DNA from: Picochlorum sp. 'celeri'
Lineage: Eukaryota > Chlorophyta > Trebouxiophyceae
Assembly (NCBI GenBank): GCA_010909725.1
Contig: JAACMV010000007.1
Location: forward strand, 868,001 to 932,000
Reading direction: 5' to 3'
Length of the DNA: 64,000 nt
Under the pieces are notes generated by a model, which had not been told where the DNA came from, did no database searches, and saw nothing but the letters and a program-made list of their open reading frames with translations. The translations under genes were made by a program, and so were the position numbers. Positions 23,370-33,220 of the stretch are shown here, one piece after another; within the stretch, counting starts at the first letter, position 1; the number at the start of each line of letters is the position of its first letter.

Positions 23370-25370
23370 ATGGATGCCCACATGAACGAGGTCATTGAGC
23401 CAAGTGTTCACGATGATTCTACGCTTGGATGTGGTACCAAGGTCGTGGTGACTATTGGTCCAGCGAGTCAGAGTGTTGATGTGATGTGCCAATTGTTGGC
23501 TCATGGGATGTCGTGTGCCCGGTTGGACTTGACCTGGGGCTCTATTGCATTCCACAAGACAACTTTGAAAAACCTGGCCATGGCAATGAAGAGGACGAAG
23601 AAGTTGTGTGCTGTTTGGGTGGATACATCTGGAAGAGAAATTATTGTGGAAAGGCGGACGACTGTGGATGAGAGTGGGTGGGTGGCTCTGGATAAGACTC
23701 CATTTGATTTTGTAAAGGGGGCAACAGTAACCTTGACCACCAAGTCAGTTGAGGACGCCACACCTTCATTGCTCCCAGTGAATATCAAGCAGCTGCCGAG
23801 ATTGGTTCGTCCTGGACAGCATCTTCAAGTGGGGCGATTCATGGCGACTGGAGCAGAAGGAGGGTCTTTGTTTTTGCAGGTGACTTCAGTGTCTGAGGAG
23901 GACATTACCTGTGTTGCCATGAATGATGCCTCTTTGGTCGGACTGTTGACCGTCATCGTATCGCATAGAGAGTATGAATTGACGCATCATTCCCAGGATT
24001 TGAATGTGGAGTTGCCTCTTTTCACACAAGGGGACTTGGAGTATCTGAAGGAGTTTGGCAAGGAGTTTGAATTGGACTATGTCAGTCTGTCGTATTGTAA
24101 CAGTGCAGCTGATATCACTGAAGCTCGGGAGACTCTCGATCGCATGGGGCTTGATCAGACAAAGATTATCGCAAAGGTGGAAAGGAAGGCTGCGATTCAC
24201 AACTATGAGGAGATTATTGCTCTTGCTGATGGTGTTCTCCTGTCTCGTGGAAACCTTGGTATTGATTTTGAGCCAGAGGAAATGGCCCACTTGCAGAAGA
24301 AATGCATCATTCGATGCAATGCTATTGCGAGACCAATTATTTTGACCAGATTTGTGGACACGATGGTAAACACACCACGGCCAACGCGTGCTGAAGCCAC
24401 AGATGTGGCAAATGCTGTGCTCGATGGTGTTGATGGAGTCATGCTTGGAGCTGAAACATTGAGAGGACTCTATCCAGTTGAAACAGTCGACACTGTGTCG
24501 AAACTCTGCAGATCTGCTGAGCAGTATTTTGATTACCGCTCTCACCACGAAGATCTCATGGGAGAGGCGTTTGACGAGGAATTATCATTGGAGCGATCAT
24601 TCTACTCAACCAACAGTCTCAGTGATCTTACTGCTGACAGTTTCTCACACATGCAGTCGCTGAAGCCAATTCAGGTAGAGCAACTGGAAAAGAAGCATGA
24701 TGATGATTTGGGCTCACCATCTGTTCTTGATTCTGACATTGATGGAGTTACAAAGGTGTCATCATTCGGTCTTCTTCCAATCACTCGTGGATCATCTGAC
24801 GCACAATTGCTCAAGATTGAAGATTTTGGTGCTCCATATATGTCAAAAGTCGAGTCAATCGCATCATCAGCTGTCCGCACTGCTGAGAAGATCAATGCAG
24901 GTCTGATTATTGTCTTTGCACAGAGTGGACGAACAGCCAGTTTGGTGTCAAAATACAGACCACCAATGCCAGTGGTATCCGTCGTTGTTCCAACGTTACA
25001 AAGCGATAAGCTTGGATGGAAGCTTGAGGGAAAATACTTGGCAAGGCAGTGTTTGATCATGCGTGGTATCACACCACTCATGGCAGCACCAATGTCTGCT
25101 GGAGGCTCTGGACTCTTGTGTGAAGCTGTAGCAGCTGCTTGTGCTCAAGGGTTAGTAAAGCCAATGGACTATGCTGTGGCTATTCTCAGTGAGCACGGCA
25201 ATTTTGTCGTCAAAGTAGTAAAAGTGGATGCGGAAGGAACTGGCATTGTGTCATTTGGAGAGAGTTATCTGCAGCCAGAGGAAGAGCAATTAATGACGCT
25301 TCCCAGTTTTGCAACACCCCCAACCTCTCCAGGAGCCACTGACACTGGAGGTGTGAGTTCTTTGAAATAA
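23370..25370 (+). CDS. Divergent pyruvate kinase-like protein, probably impaired at the metal site
   Basis: The frame is open from 23280. I choose ATG 23370 (MDAHMNEVIEPS, 666 residues); ATG 23289 would add 27 residues. The pyruvate kinase fold is clear: TKVVVTIGPASQSVDVMCQLL, a B domain (about 90-200), IIAKVERKAAIHNYEEIIALADGVL and TPRPTRAEATDVANAVLDGVDGVML. By family alignment the catalytic Lys and metal Glu are kept (K269, E271), but the metal Asp of ARGDLG is Asn (SRGNLG, N295). The RLNFSHG potassium-site string is RLDLTWG, and DTKGPEIR is DTSGREII. A roughly 100-residue serine- and acidic-rich insert (about 390-490) splits the barrel end from the C domain. Activity is doubtful; a regulatory role is possible. 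Confidence 0.85.
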   Translation: MDAHMNEVIEPSVHDDSTLGCGTKVVVTIGPASQSVDVMCQLLAHGMSCARLDLTWGSIAFHKTTLKNLAMAMKRTKKLCAVWVDTSGREIIVERRTTVDESGWVALDKTPFDFVKGATVTLTTKSVEDATPSLLPVNIKQLPRLVRPGQHLQVGRFMATGAEGGSLFLQVTSVSEEDITCVAMNDASLVGLLTVIVSHREYELTHHSQDLNVELPLFTQGDLEYLKEFGKEFELDYVSLSYCNSAADITEARETLDRMGLDQTKIIAKVERKAAIHNYEEIIALADGVLLSRGNLGIDFEPEEMAHLQKKCIIRCNAIARPIILTRFVDTMVNTPRPTRAEATDVANAVLDGVDGVMLGAETLRGLYPVETVDTVSKLCRSAEQYFDYRSHHEDLMGEAFDEELSLERSFYSTNSLSDLTADSFSHMQSLKPIQVEQLEKKHDDDLGSPSVLDSDIDGVTKVSSFGLLPITRGSSDAQLLKIEDFGAPYMSKVESIASSAVRTAEKINAGLIIVFAQSGRTASLVSKYRPPMPVVSVVVPTLQSDKLGWKLEGKYLARQCLIMRGITPLMAAPMSAGGSGLLCEAVAAACAQGLVKPMDYAVAILSEHGNFVVKVVKVDAEGTGIVSFGESYLQPEEEQLMTLPSFATPPTSPGATDTGGVSSLK

Positions 25371-25404
25371 GTCATATTACATAAATACTTTGGCCATGAT
25401 ACTA

Positions 25405-26343
25405 TTATTTTGAGAGCAATTGTTTACATTGCTCCTGCAATTCGCTCTTTTCCAAAAACCCACTTGGGTCAATACCATGAGACTGCAGAAAACCCTTCAA
25501 CTCGCGCACTGACATTCCATCAATATCCTCTGCTACAATCCTTTTGGCAGGCAATGTCTTCTCCAAGAAACTCTTCAAATCCTTCATCTCCTGACTGCAT
25601 GTCGCATGCTGCATCCCCGGGTACATTTTAAAATTCAACCCAGAAAAACCCTGCGTCTCCATATGCGCCACCGACATCTGCGCCACATTCGGTGGAATCA
25701 ATGGATCAGACGCCCCATGCCCATACAGTATCGGAGTCTCCAACACGTGTTCTTCCAAGTCCACATGCTGAGGCTCCAACCATGTACTCAACGCCACCAA
25801 CCCTGCCACCTTGATCTTCTTTCGAAGCAGAGCCTTCAACGCCACATGCCCACCCTGACTAAACCCACCAAGAACAATCCTTTCAGGAGGAACACCGCCC
25901 TCCACTTCCTGAGAAATCAACTGCTCCACATACTGTACAGCTTCCAGTGTCCCCTCCTCATCAAACCCATGATGCCCCTTCATCATTTTTAGAAACGATG
26001 CCTCATCCAAATGATCAATATCAAACCAACCAGGCATCGACATGCCCATATTCACAGTAATAGGCCTCGTGGGCGCAGTAGGGAAGACCCACTTGACATG
26101 ACTCATGTTCATCTCAGGCGCCACCGGTGCCCAACCATTCCCAGTATCACCCAAACCATGCAACATGATCACTGTCGCTGTGTGATGCACAGCTGGATAG
26201 GTAATGATGGGGCCAAAGGTACGACCTGCCGCTCCAACCAGCCCAGGGCTGGTTGCAAAAGACATTCTCGATATTCCAACAGAAACAATTCCCACGAGTG
26301 CTATGAAAAAGAATACGACAGTAGTATTACATACAGAATGCAT
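25405..26343 (-). CDS. Acyl-protein thioesterase 1-like alpha/beta hydrolase with C-terminal SAP-like motif
   Basis: One exon of 312 residues from ATG 26343 (MHSVCNTTVVFFF...). The start lies inside the stop codon of the upstream gene (TGATG). An internal ATG at 26265 (MSFATSPGL) would remove the hydrophobic leader (residues 9-25). Hallmarks of APT/lysophospholipase are VIMLHGLGDTGNGW, the nucleophile elbow GGFSQGGH, YGHGASDPLIPP with the acid, and PGMQHATC with the histidine. These enzymes remove palmitate from proteins. The C-terminal 42 residues (SVRELKGFLQSHGID...EKSEL) form a SAP-like or ARMET-like helix-extended-helix seen at the end of various protist proteins, not in standard APT1. 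Confidence 0.9.
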   Translation of the reverse strand: MHSVCNTTVVFFFIALVGIVSVGISRMSFATSPGLVGAAGRTFGPIITYPAVHHTATVIMLHGLGDTGNGWAPVAPEMNMSHVKWVFPTAPTRPITVNMGMSMPGWFDIDHLDEASFLKMMKGHHGFDEEGTLEAVQYVEQLISQEVEGGVPPERIVLGGFSQGGHVALKALLRKKIKVAGLVALSTWLEPQHVDLEEHVLETPILYGHGASDPLIPPNVAQMSVAHMETQGFSGLNFKMYPGMQHATCSQEMKDLKSFLEKTLPAKRIVAEDIDGMSVRELKGFLQSHGIDPSGFLEKSELQEQCKQLLSK

Positions 26344-27560
26344 CAACTGATTTTATTTTCAACAGACGCCTTCCACTGGTCGTATCTGTCCTTTGCATAG
26401 GTTTTGTATTCAAAATCGACATTCGAGTACCTACTGTAATGGATCACGAGACCCCAGACGCTCCAAAAGAGATGCGAGAGGCTCATATACTTTCGAGACA
26501 TGGTCACCAGAGACTCCACCGTGTCACTATGGGAGCTAGAAAGAGATGTGGTGATGGAGGAGGATGGGTAGTCTGTGCACAGCGTATCCCAGTATGCCTG
26601 GCAGAATTCCCGACATGCATCTTCCGAGGGGATTCTATCCCAATCAAATAGCGCTTGACGAGGATTTGTGTGATAGTCTGCCGCATACTCACAGAAATGG
26701 TTTCCAATATCAAAGTACACCTCCCCAAAGGTGCTATAATCATAGTCAATAAGTCTGGCACGCGTCCCAGCATACAGAATATTCCCGCACTGTAAATCGC
26801 CATGTATTAATGCTGTGCAGAGCGTGCGATCGTACCCACCGTCCCGATACATCTGCTCCGGACAGGTGGACGCAGCCTCCAACAGCGCTTCCACCCAGTC
26901 TGCTCCTCCATGATCGATGGTGGATCTCAAGTACGCCACCCATCGATGCAACCGCTCCCATATTGTTTTTGATGTATGGTCGGATGCTTCGGAATACAAA
27001 GCATCAGTCATGACAGCATGCCACCTTGCAAGTGCCTGTGCAACAGGCACAGCAATCCTTTCCATCCCATCATTCACCACCTCCCCTTCCAGAAATTCCT
27101 CAACCCTACCATTATCATACTGTACAAAACATTTGGGACCGATCCCGACACGTGATGCCATCGAAAACACCGCCTCCTCCATATCAGTATCAAACAGCAA
27201 CTTGCCCAGACTATCAGAACCCTGTCTCACCCTCGCTATAACAGCCTTCTGTTCTTCTATCGTATCATAATGAAATGCTGAATCAATCCATAGTTTAAAT
27301 ACCACATTGGTCATCCCTCCATGGTACCGACGTGCCTTCACATGTGAGCATGGCACATGCCACACATGTCGAATTACTCGCTCTAATATTCCTTCTTTGG
27401 ATCCATCCAATCCATGATGATGTGTATCTATTTCAGAAGATTCTCTCGTGCCTATAATATCTGTTGGGCCAGAGATGGTTGCGTCTTCGCCGCACAGTAG
27501 ATATGGTTCAAAATCATGTTCACTCAGCCGACCACGGATGCGGTGGGAAGGACCCACCAT
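26343..27560 (-). CDS. Ethanolamine/choline kinase
   Basis: One exon of 405 residues from ATG 27560. Family landmarks are the [11 protein letters not shown] nucleotide loop, the kinase Brenner motif [13 protein letters not shown], and [22 protein letters not shown], which corresponds to the choline-kinase [22 protein letters not shown]. It phosphorylates ethanolamine or choline in the first step of the CDP (Kennedy) pathway to phosphatidylethanolamine or phosphatidylcholine. The protein end is NKIS followed by TGA, and the A of TGA is the first base of the next ATG, an arrangement with no room for separate 3' and 5' UTRs. Which amine is preferred cannot be told from sequence. Confidence 0.92.
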   Translation of the reverse strand: [405 protein letters not shown]

Positions 27561-27929
27561 ATTGACAAACTGTCAGATATATTTATTTTGAAGTGTCCAC
27601 CAAAGACACAGGTGTTGTCGGTGAATTAGTAGTAGCATTCAATCTGCGATTGAACATTCCTCCCTCTCAAGTGCCATATGGCAGAGAAGGCTGAGCTCTT
27701 TCATATATTTTTATAGTTATATATTAAGGAGATCGACGATCCTCCGAGTCGTGCTCAGGATTCCATCATGATGCCCATGGTGGATTCTTCTCATATTGTA
27801 CAATTCAATCTTGATCTTTACATTGCAGTCGAATCGATCAGGAGAGAAATCACTGTCGTTGTGGATTTGCGACAAAAGACCACACGGTTGTTGCACATTT
27901 CTGATTGACCTTGTGGCCACAGTAGAACT
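27561..27929. promoter_or_regulatory. Divergent promoter region between ethanolamine kinase and TM9SF
   Basis: Two outward-facing starts are separated by this 369-bp AT-rich stretch, which should hold both promoters. No specific element was identified. Confidence 0.5.
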
Positions 27930-29860
27930 ATGAATTGGCAATTGAAATCAATTGCTTTTTTAATACAATTCCTGTTTTTGTTTGTGTCCGGGGATGAGGG
28001 TTCACACAAGGTGAGTTGCTGTTTCTGCCTTGATCTCACAGTCCTCCTGGCGATGGATATCTTGGGTGGACAGCATGGACTCATTGGCATGTGATGATGA
28101 TGATGCAGTATGAGGTAGGAGAGAAGGTTGTTCTGTGGGTGAACAAAGTCGGTCCATGTACGTGTCATGAGGGATGCACAATGTGAATGTGCTGGAGCAG
28201 AGACTGATATGGTGTGCTGTGTCTTGCAGATAATAACCCACAGGAGACGTACAACTACTACTACTTGCCTTTCTGCAAGCCATCTTCTGAAAAGGCAAAG
28301 CATAAATGGGGAGGTTTGGGGGAAGTGTTGCAGGGGAATGAGCTGATTGATGGGCAGTTGGATATTCGGTTTCGAACGGACAAGTCTAAAACGAGCATGT
28401 GTAGCCAAACGTTGACGGATAAAGATGCTCAGCAGTTTACAGAGGCAGTGACTCGTCATTACTGGTACGAGTTTTTTGTGGATGAGTTGCCTATTTGGGG
28501 ATTTGTGGGGCCTCCTCCTGAGCATACTGAGGATTCGAGTGCGCGGTATGTTTATACGCACAAGACGTTTGATATTGCGTATAATGGGGAGAATATTATT
28601 CATGTGAATTTGACGAGCGAAAATCCAACCTCTGTGAAGTCGGGGACAAAGCTCGAGTTTACATATTCTGTGAATTGGATAGAGTCTGATATTCAGTTTG
28701 CAAAGAGGTTTGAGAGGTATCTAGACTATAGCTTCTTTGAGCATCAGATCCATTGGTTCTCTGTGTTCAACTCCTTTATGATGGTCATCTTCTTGATGGG
28801 ACTTGTGTCGATGATTTTGCTGCGTACTCTGAGAAAAGATTATGCACGATATACAGCAAAAGGAGATGATTTGGAGTCGTTGGAAAGGGATATTAACGAA
28901 GAAACTGGATGGAAGCTTGTACATGGAGATGTGTTTAGGCCACCGGTGATGCTGGAGTTGCTGGCTGCGTTGGTTGGTACTGGGATTCAGTTGGCAGCAT
29001 TGGTGCTGACTGTGATTCTCATCACCATTGCGGGGACCTTGTTTGTGGAACGAGGTACTATTGTTACCGTGTTTATTATTTGCTATGCGTTAACATCACT
29101 GCTCGGTGGGTATGTTTCGGGTGGGTTCTATTCGAGGCATGATGGACGGGCATGGATTCAGACAATGCTTTTGACAGCAAATTTGTTCCCACTGGTGGTG
29201 GCGTCAATTGCCTTCACGCTCAATACAATCGCGATTTTCTATCATTCTTTAGCCGCTGTTCCTTTCGGAACTATTGTTGTTGTGGTTTTGATTTGGATCT
29301 TTGTGTCATTCCCACTGTGTTTGTTGGGAACGGTTGTTGGCCGCAACTGGGCAGGTGCTTCAAATTTCCCATGCAGAGTGAAGAGAATTCCATCTCCTAT
29401 TCCAGAACGACCATGGTATCTTAGTCCTCTCCCAATAGCTGTGTTGGGAGGTATTCTACCATTTGGTTCAATCTTTATAGAAATGTACTTTGTGTTCACA
29501 TCTTTCTGGAACTACAAAGTATACTATGTGTATGGATTCTTCCTTCTTGTATTTTTGATTCTCTTGGCAGTGACAGCATGCATCACAATTGTTGCAACAT
29601 ACTTTTTGCTGAACGCGGAGAATTATCACTGGCATTGGACCTCATTTGGCGCAGGAGCATCCACGGCCCTCTATGTCTTCTTGTACAGTGTCCACTACTT
29701 TACAGCAAAGACAAAGATGACTGGTTTCTTCCAAACCACCTTTTACTTTGGTTACACGTCCATGTTCTGTTTAGGTCTCGCTGTCATGACTGGTGCAGTA
29801 GGATATCTGGCAGCGGCAGCATTTGTGAGGAGAATTTACCGAAACATCAAGTGCGATTAG
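27930..29860 (+). CDS. TM9SF/nonaspanin (EMP70 family) endomembrane protein
   Basis: Three exons: 27930-28010, 28109-28157 and 28230-29860. The introns are 98 nt (gtgagt...atgcag, phase 0) and 72 nt (gtacgt...ttgcag, phase 1), and the product is 586 residues. Splicing gives a signal peptide, then [32 protein letters not shown], the near-invariant nonaspanin lumenal start. Later motifs include the PTSVKSGTKLEFTYSVNW loop, GWKLVHGDVFRPP before the membrane domain, and nine hydrophobic spans to the C-terminus. Nonaspanins sort membrane proteins and affect Golgi and endosome traffic. The C-terminal KxD/KxK-type tail (NIKCD) fits Golgi retention. Confidence 0.97.
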
Positions 29861-29980
29861 GGTATCAGAGTAGAACAGTGCATTCTGAAGGGACGGAAAG
29901 GAATTGAACAGTCTTGTACCTAGTGACCAGGTAAATGTATATAAATTTTACACATCATCAAAATAATATGAAGCTTGTAA

Positions 29981-31186
29981 TTAATATGATTCGCTCCACT
30001 CTTTCTCCACGTCTCCCTTGCCCAGATAATACTGAAGGGTGTTGACGGCAAGCTGCTTCATGCCCTCTGGGAGTGGTTCACCATGGTATGTAACGTTGAA
30101 AATATCGACGGCATTCCTTCCCACTGTGTCAACTTCTGCTGATACGACATTGAGATTGATATCCTTGAGCAAACGGACGATATCTGTCAACAAACCTGGA
30201 CGATCCACAGTGTTGACGAAAAGCTTTGTGTACATGCCAGTCTCAGAGTCTCTGACGGCAATCTGTGTCACAATCTTTGCGGCTGCTTTGCCCAAAGGAT
30301 GCTCATAATCAACCTCATTGGATCCAACGTTATTTCTCATGGACAGTTTCTCTTCGCTCTCCGGATGGTATTGCAAAAGGCAGTTGAGAATGGTCAATCG
30401 AATCTCTTCAATGCGTGCAGACTTGACAATCTTTTCACTGTTGCGGGCATCTGTCAGGAAAAATTTATGAATAGCCATTCCATTCTTTGTCTTGAGCTTT
30501 GCTCGACGGATATTCAACCCGAGATTCCTAAGAGCGGCAGTCTGCAGACAAGAGCATCTCTCTTGTTAGGATGGATGTGTGGGAGGAGGAGAGACAAACT
30601 ACTACAACTGGTCACACGTACCGTATCCAACAACTCCCCCAGCCTGTCGCCATACTCCACAGTCACAAGAGTAGCAAAGGAATCTGATTGATTATCAATC
30701 TTGACGACTGGCTCTGGAACGTCCCCGGCAGCATCGTTTGTTGCTTCCTGAGCAGCAGCTCTGCAAGTCAACCACGTATGAGGTTCAGTCAATTACGCCC
30801 ATCCATGCGCACAGAATCCCCCAACGATACACAAACATAACAAAACACCATCCATCGGCAGAATGAGGCAACCATCAGCGACCGAGACGAAAACCTCTCA
30901 AAGACCGTCCCGTCCCGCGACCCACAGCCGGCATACCTTGGTGCAACCACATTGCCCAATCTGTGGCGACGAATATCATCTGATACACTACGCAATGCCA
31001 TCCGAGGCTTGGCAATCTGTCCCGCAACGCGAGTAGGCAAAGACACCCTACAAGGGCAAAAGTGCAAGACACGTCAGAAACTCCATACCATTGCGAGCAG
31101 GTACATTGTACTCCAACAAAGTAGGCATACCTCTTTACCAGAGAAGCAGAGCACTGCTTGCTGTTTGGTACCTTGAGACAAGACAT
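29981..31186 (-). CDS. ACT-domain repeat protein, probably plastid-targeted
   Basis: Four exons: 31186-31131, 31047-30937, 30760-30622 and 30541-29981. The introns are 83, 176 and 80 nt with gtatgc, gtatgc and gtacgt donors, and all frames join exactly. The product is 288 residues. About 65 basic, serine-rich residues at the start (MSCLKVPNSKQCSASL...) look like a transit peptide. Two ACT domains follow: SFATLVTVEYGDRLGELLDTTAALRNLGLNIRRAKL and YTKLFVNTVDRPGLLTDIVRLLKDINLNVVSAEV. It resembles plant ACR11/ACR12 chloroplast proteins, which bind amino acids and regulate nitrogen enzymes. The ligand is not predictable. Confidence 0.85.
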
Positions 31187-31498
31187 ATCCGATCAAAGAC
31201 GAGTGTGGTTCCACTACTGACAAGGTCTTTGGATTTGTATACCCCGTACGTACGGAATACTCACTTGTAAGCAATTATAAATACTATTGAAATAGATTTA
31301 ATGGGTCTGTGGTGCCGATATGTGAGTATGATTGGTCTAGAGGTTGATCGACCAGATCATCTTTGTATGGAAAAATGTTGGTTGTTGGTCTCTCTTGGAA
31401 AACGAGCAAGCTCTCCAATCCATTCCAGAGAACTGCTTGCATGTGAATTGGATGCACCAAAGACTTATAGTGATGCTTTACATTGATCTGTATACAAT
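31187..31498. other. Intergenic region, no gene seen
   Basis: About 310 bp between the start of the ACT gene and the stop of RPA49, both on the minus strand. It should contain the ACT gene promoter and the RPA49 3' UTR. No open frame looks coding. Confidence 0.45.
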
Positions 31499-33132
31499 TT
31501 ATCGCTTTCTTGCACCCAGTTTGAGAGCAGGGAACGACATGTCCAGGGTGACAGGGTCCTGGCCTAGTTTTTGTTTCAGTAGCGTCACTTGATAGGACTG
31601 CCTCGAGCGAGATGTCTGACATCCTAATTCTCTGTACACAGAGGCAACCTCGGCTGGTTTCATTTTGAGCTGCTCGCAGAGGATTTGGAATGCAAAGGAT
31701 GGTATGAGGCAATCTGGCTCTGCGCGTATTGCCAAAACCAGACACCATGCGAGCAGAAGATTCTTTTTCCTCTTATCCATGATATATTTGGTTCCGTCAT
31801 CCATGTCCTCTCGAGAGTAGAACAAGGAAAGTATCCCTTCCAGTGTCGATGTTGGAATGCCAAGTCCCTGAGCAGTTGCCTGGATACCTCCTGCATCTGT
31901 TTTGACGCGAATAATAAGCCGCTTTCCATCCGTACAGAGTGATAATAAATGCCCCAACAGCGCCAAACACAGTATCCTGTTGGGCAGTTTGTCATCTGTT
32001 GTAGCAAAATTACTTGCTGCACCCACTCTCGATGCAACATACTTGCCAAACTTTTGCTTCACATCCCCAAGAATGGAACCATCCGACAGGGCTTGCGTCA
32101 GCAGAGATGTATCAATCGAGTCCTGGATGATACGAGGAACGATACTATCGAATGGATACGCATCCTCTGGAGTTGTTGCTTCTGGATTGTGTGGTGGAAT
32201 ATTCCTATCAGCCAACGTCTTTTTAATCACGTCTTCTCTCTTGCCAGGGTCTGCCTCAGTGGATCGAATAATATTTATCATGGCATCTCCAGCAGATATT
32301 TGTGATGCATCCACTCGACCTGCCTTTGCAGTTGCCAACTGCCGCTTCCTTCTCTGACTACCAAATGCTTCAATCAACTTGGCATTTCTCTCTCTCCGCA
32401 GGTCTGCCAAATCCGATCCAGTGGCGGTTTCTTGTCGATTCATCGAAGCATCTTCTTCGTATGACACAGTATGAATGCGCGGCTCCATTCGAATAATGCC
32501 ATTTGATTGCACATGAGACAGGGTCAATCTACCAGCTGCCCGATCAAATACCCCAAGCATCACATGCGATGATCTGCAAACCCAATCAGAATGTAAGAAT
32601 ATTACATGAGTATGTTTGGTTCCATCAATTGCAACAGTATGTCGATAGGAATGCACATTGAAGCCAGTACAGGATTCCAAGTGTAGTCTAGCAGCTAGCT
32701 CAACCATCCCGTATCATGGCCAAGGATACAGGTTGGAATTTTATAGCTGCATTCTTTCTTGAAAAAGACACGTACGAGTTTGATTCTTCTTCACCCTCTG
32801 CATTGGGCATGCCATCTTTTTCTTTCCCTTTCTTGCTGTTGGAACACTTGCCAACAAAGTCCACATTCTTGTCCTGCGCACAATCATGAAGTAGTACTCT
32901 CACAGCACATCCATATCAATGATGCAAGTATTGATGCACGTACAGTAGCCAAAACAATTGCTCCTCGCGTTTTGCATTCTGCATGCTCGAATGCTTGCCA
33001 CTCCTCATTGGCAGTTCCAGGCTTATATCCTGATGGAAATGATACCAATGTGGATTCAGAGCTATTTGGGTTTATCTTGAGCTTGAATTGATCGCACTCA
33101 TTGGATTCGTGGCTCTTTCGTTTCTTTCCCAT
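31499..33132 (-). CDS. RPA49: RNA polymerase I subunit A49 (RPA49)
   Basis: Exons: 33132-32944, 32873-32776 and 32687-31499. Intron 1 is 70 nt (gtacgt...cgcag, phase 0). Intron 2 is 88 nt with a gtacgt donor and a ctag acceptor, the only in-frame one I found, so that junction is tentative. The product is 491 residues. It begins with a lysine-rich MGKKRKS, then FKLKINP and SFPSGYKPG, the N-terminal dimerisation part that pairs with A34.5. VMLGVFDRAAGRLTL matches the A49 beta-barrel. The C-terminal tandem winged-helix part includes PNRILCLALLGHLLSL and LPTSTLEGI-like helices. RPA49 stimulates Pol I initiation and elongation in the nucleolus. Confidence 0.8.
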
Positions 33133-33220
33133 GCTCAAGGATGCAAGTTTAAAATCAACAGGCAGGAAATCTGCTATTACTATACAACGGAGTAGATGAA
33201 TAAATAAATAGTACGGATTT

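Noticed and set aside
27818..28603. A 261-codon minus-strand frame over the TM9SF gene
   Set aside because: It is antisense to well-supported TM9SF exons, has no domain, and its composition is that of a shadow frame.
32565..32600. A 34-nt intron (gtaata...ttgcag) inside RPA49
   Set aside because: Donor phase 0 and acceptor phase 2 do not join in frame, and the unspliced frame is open.
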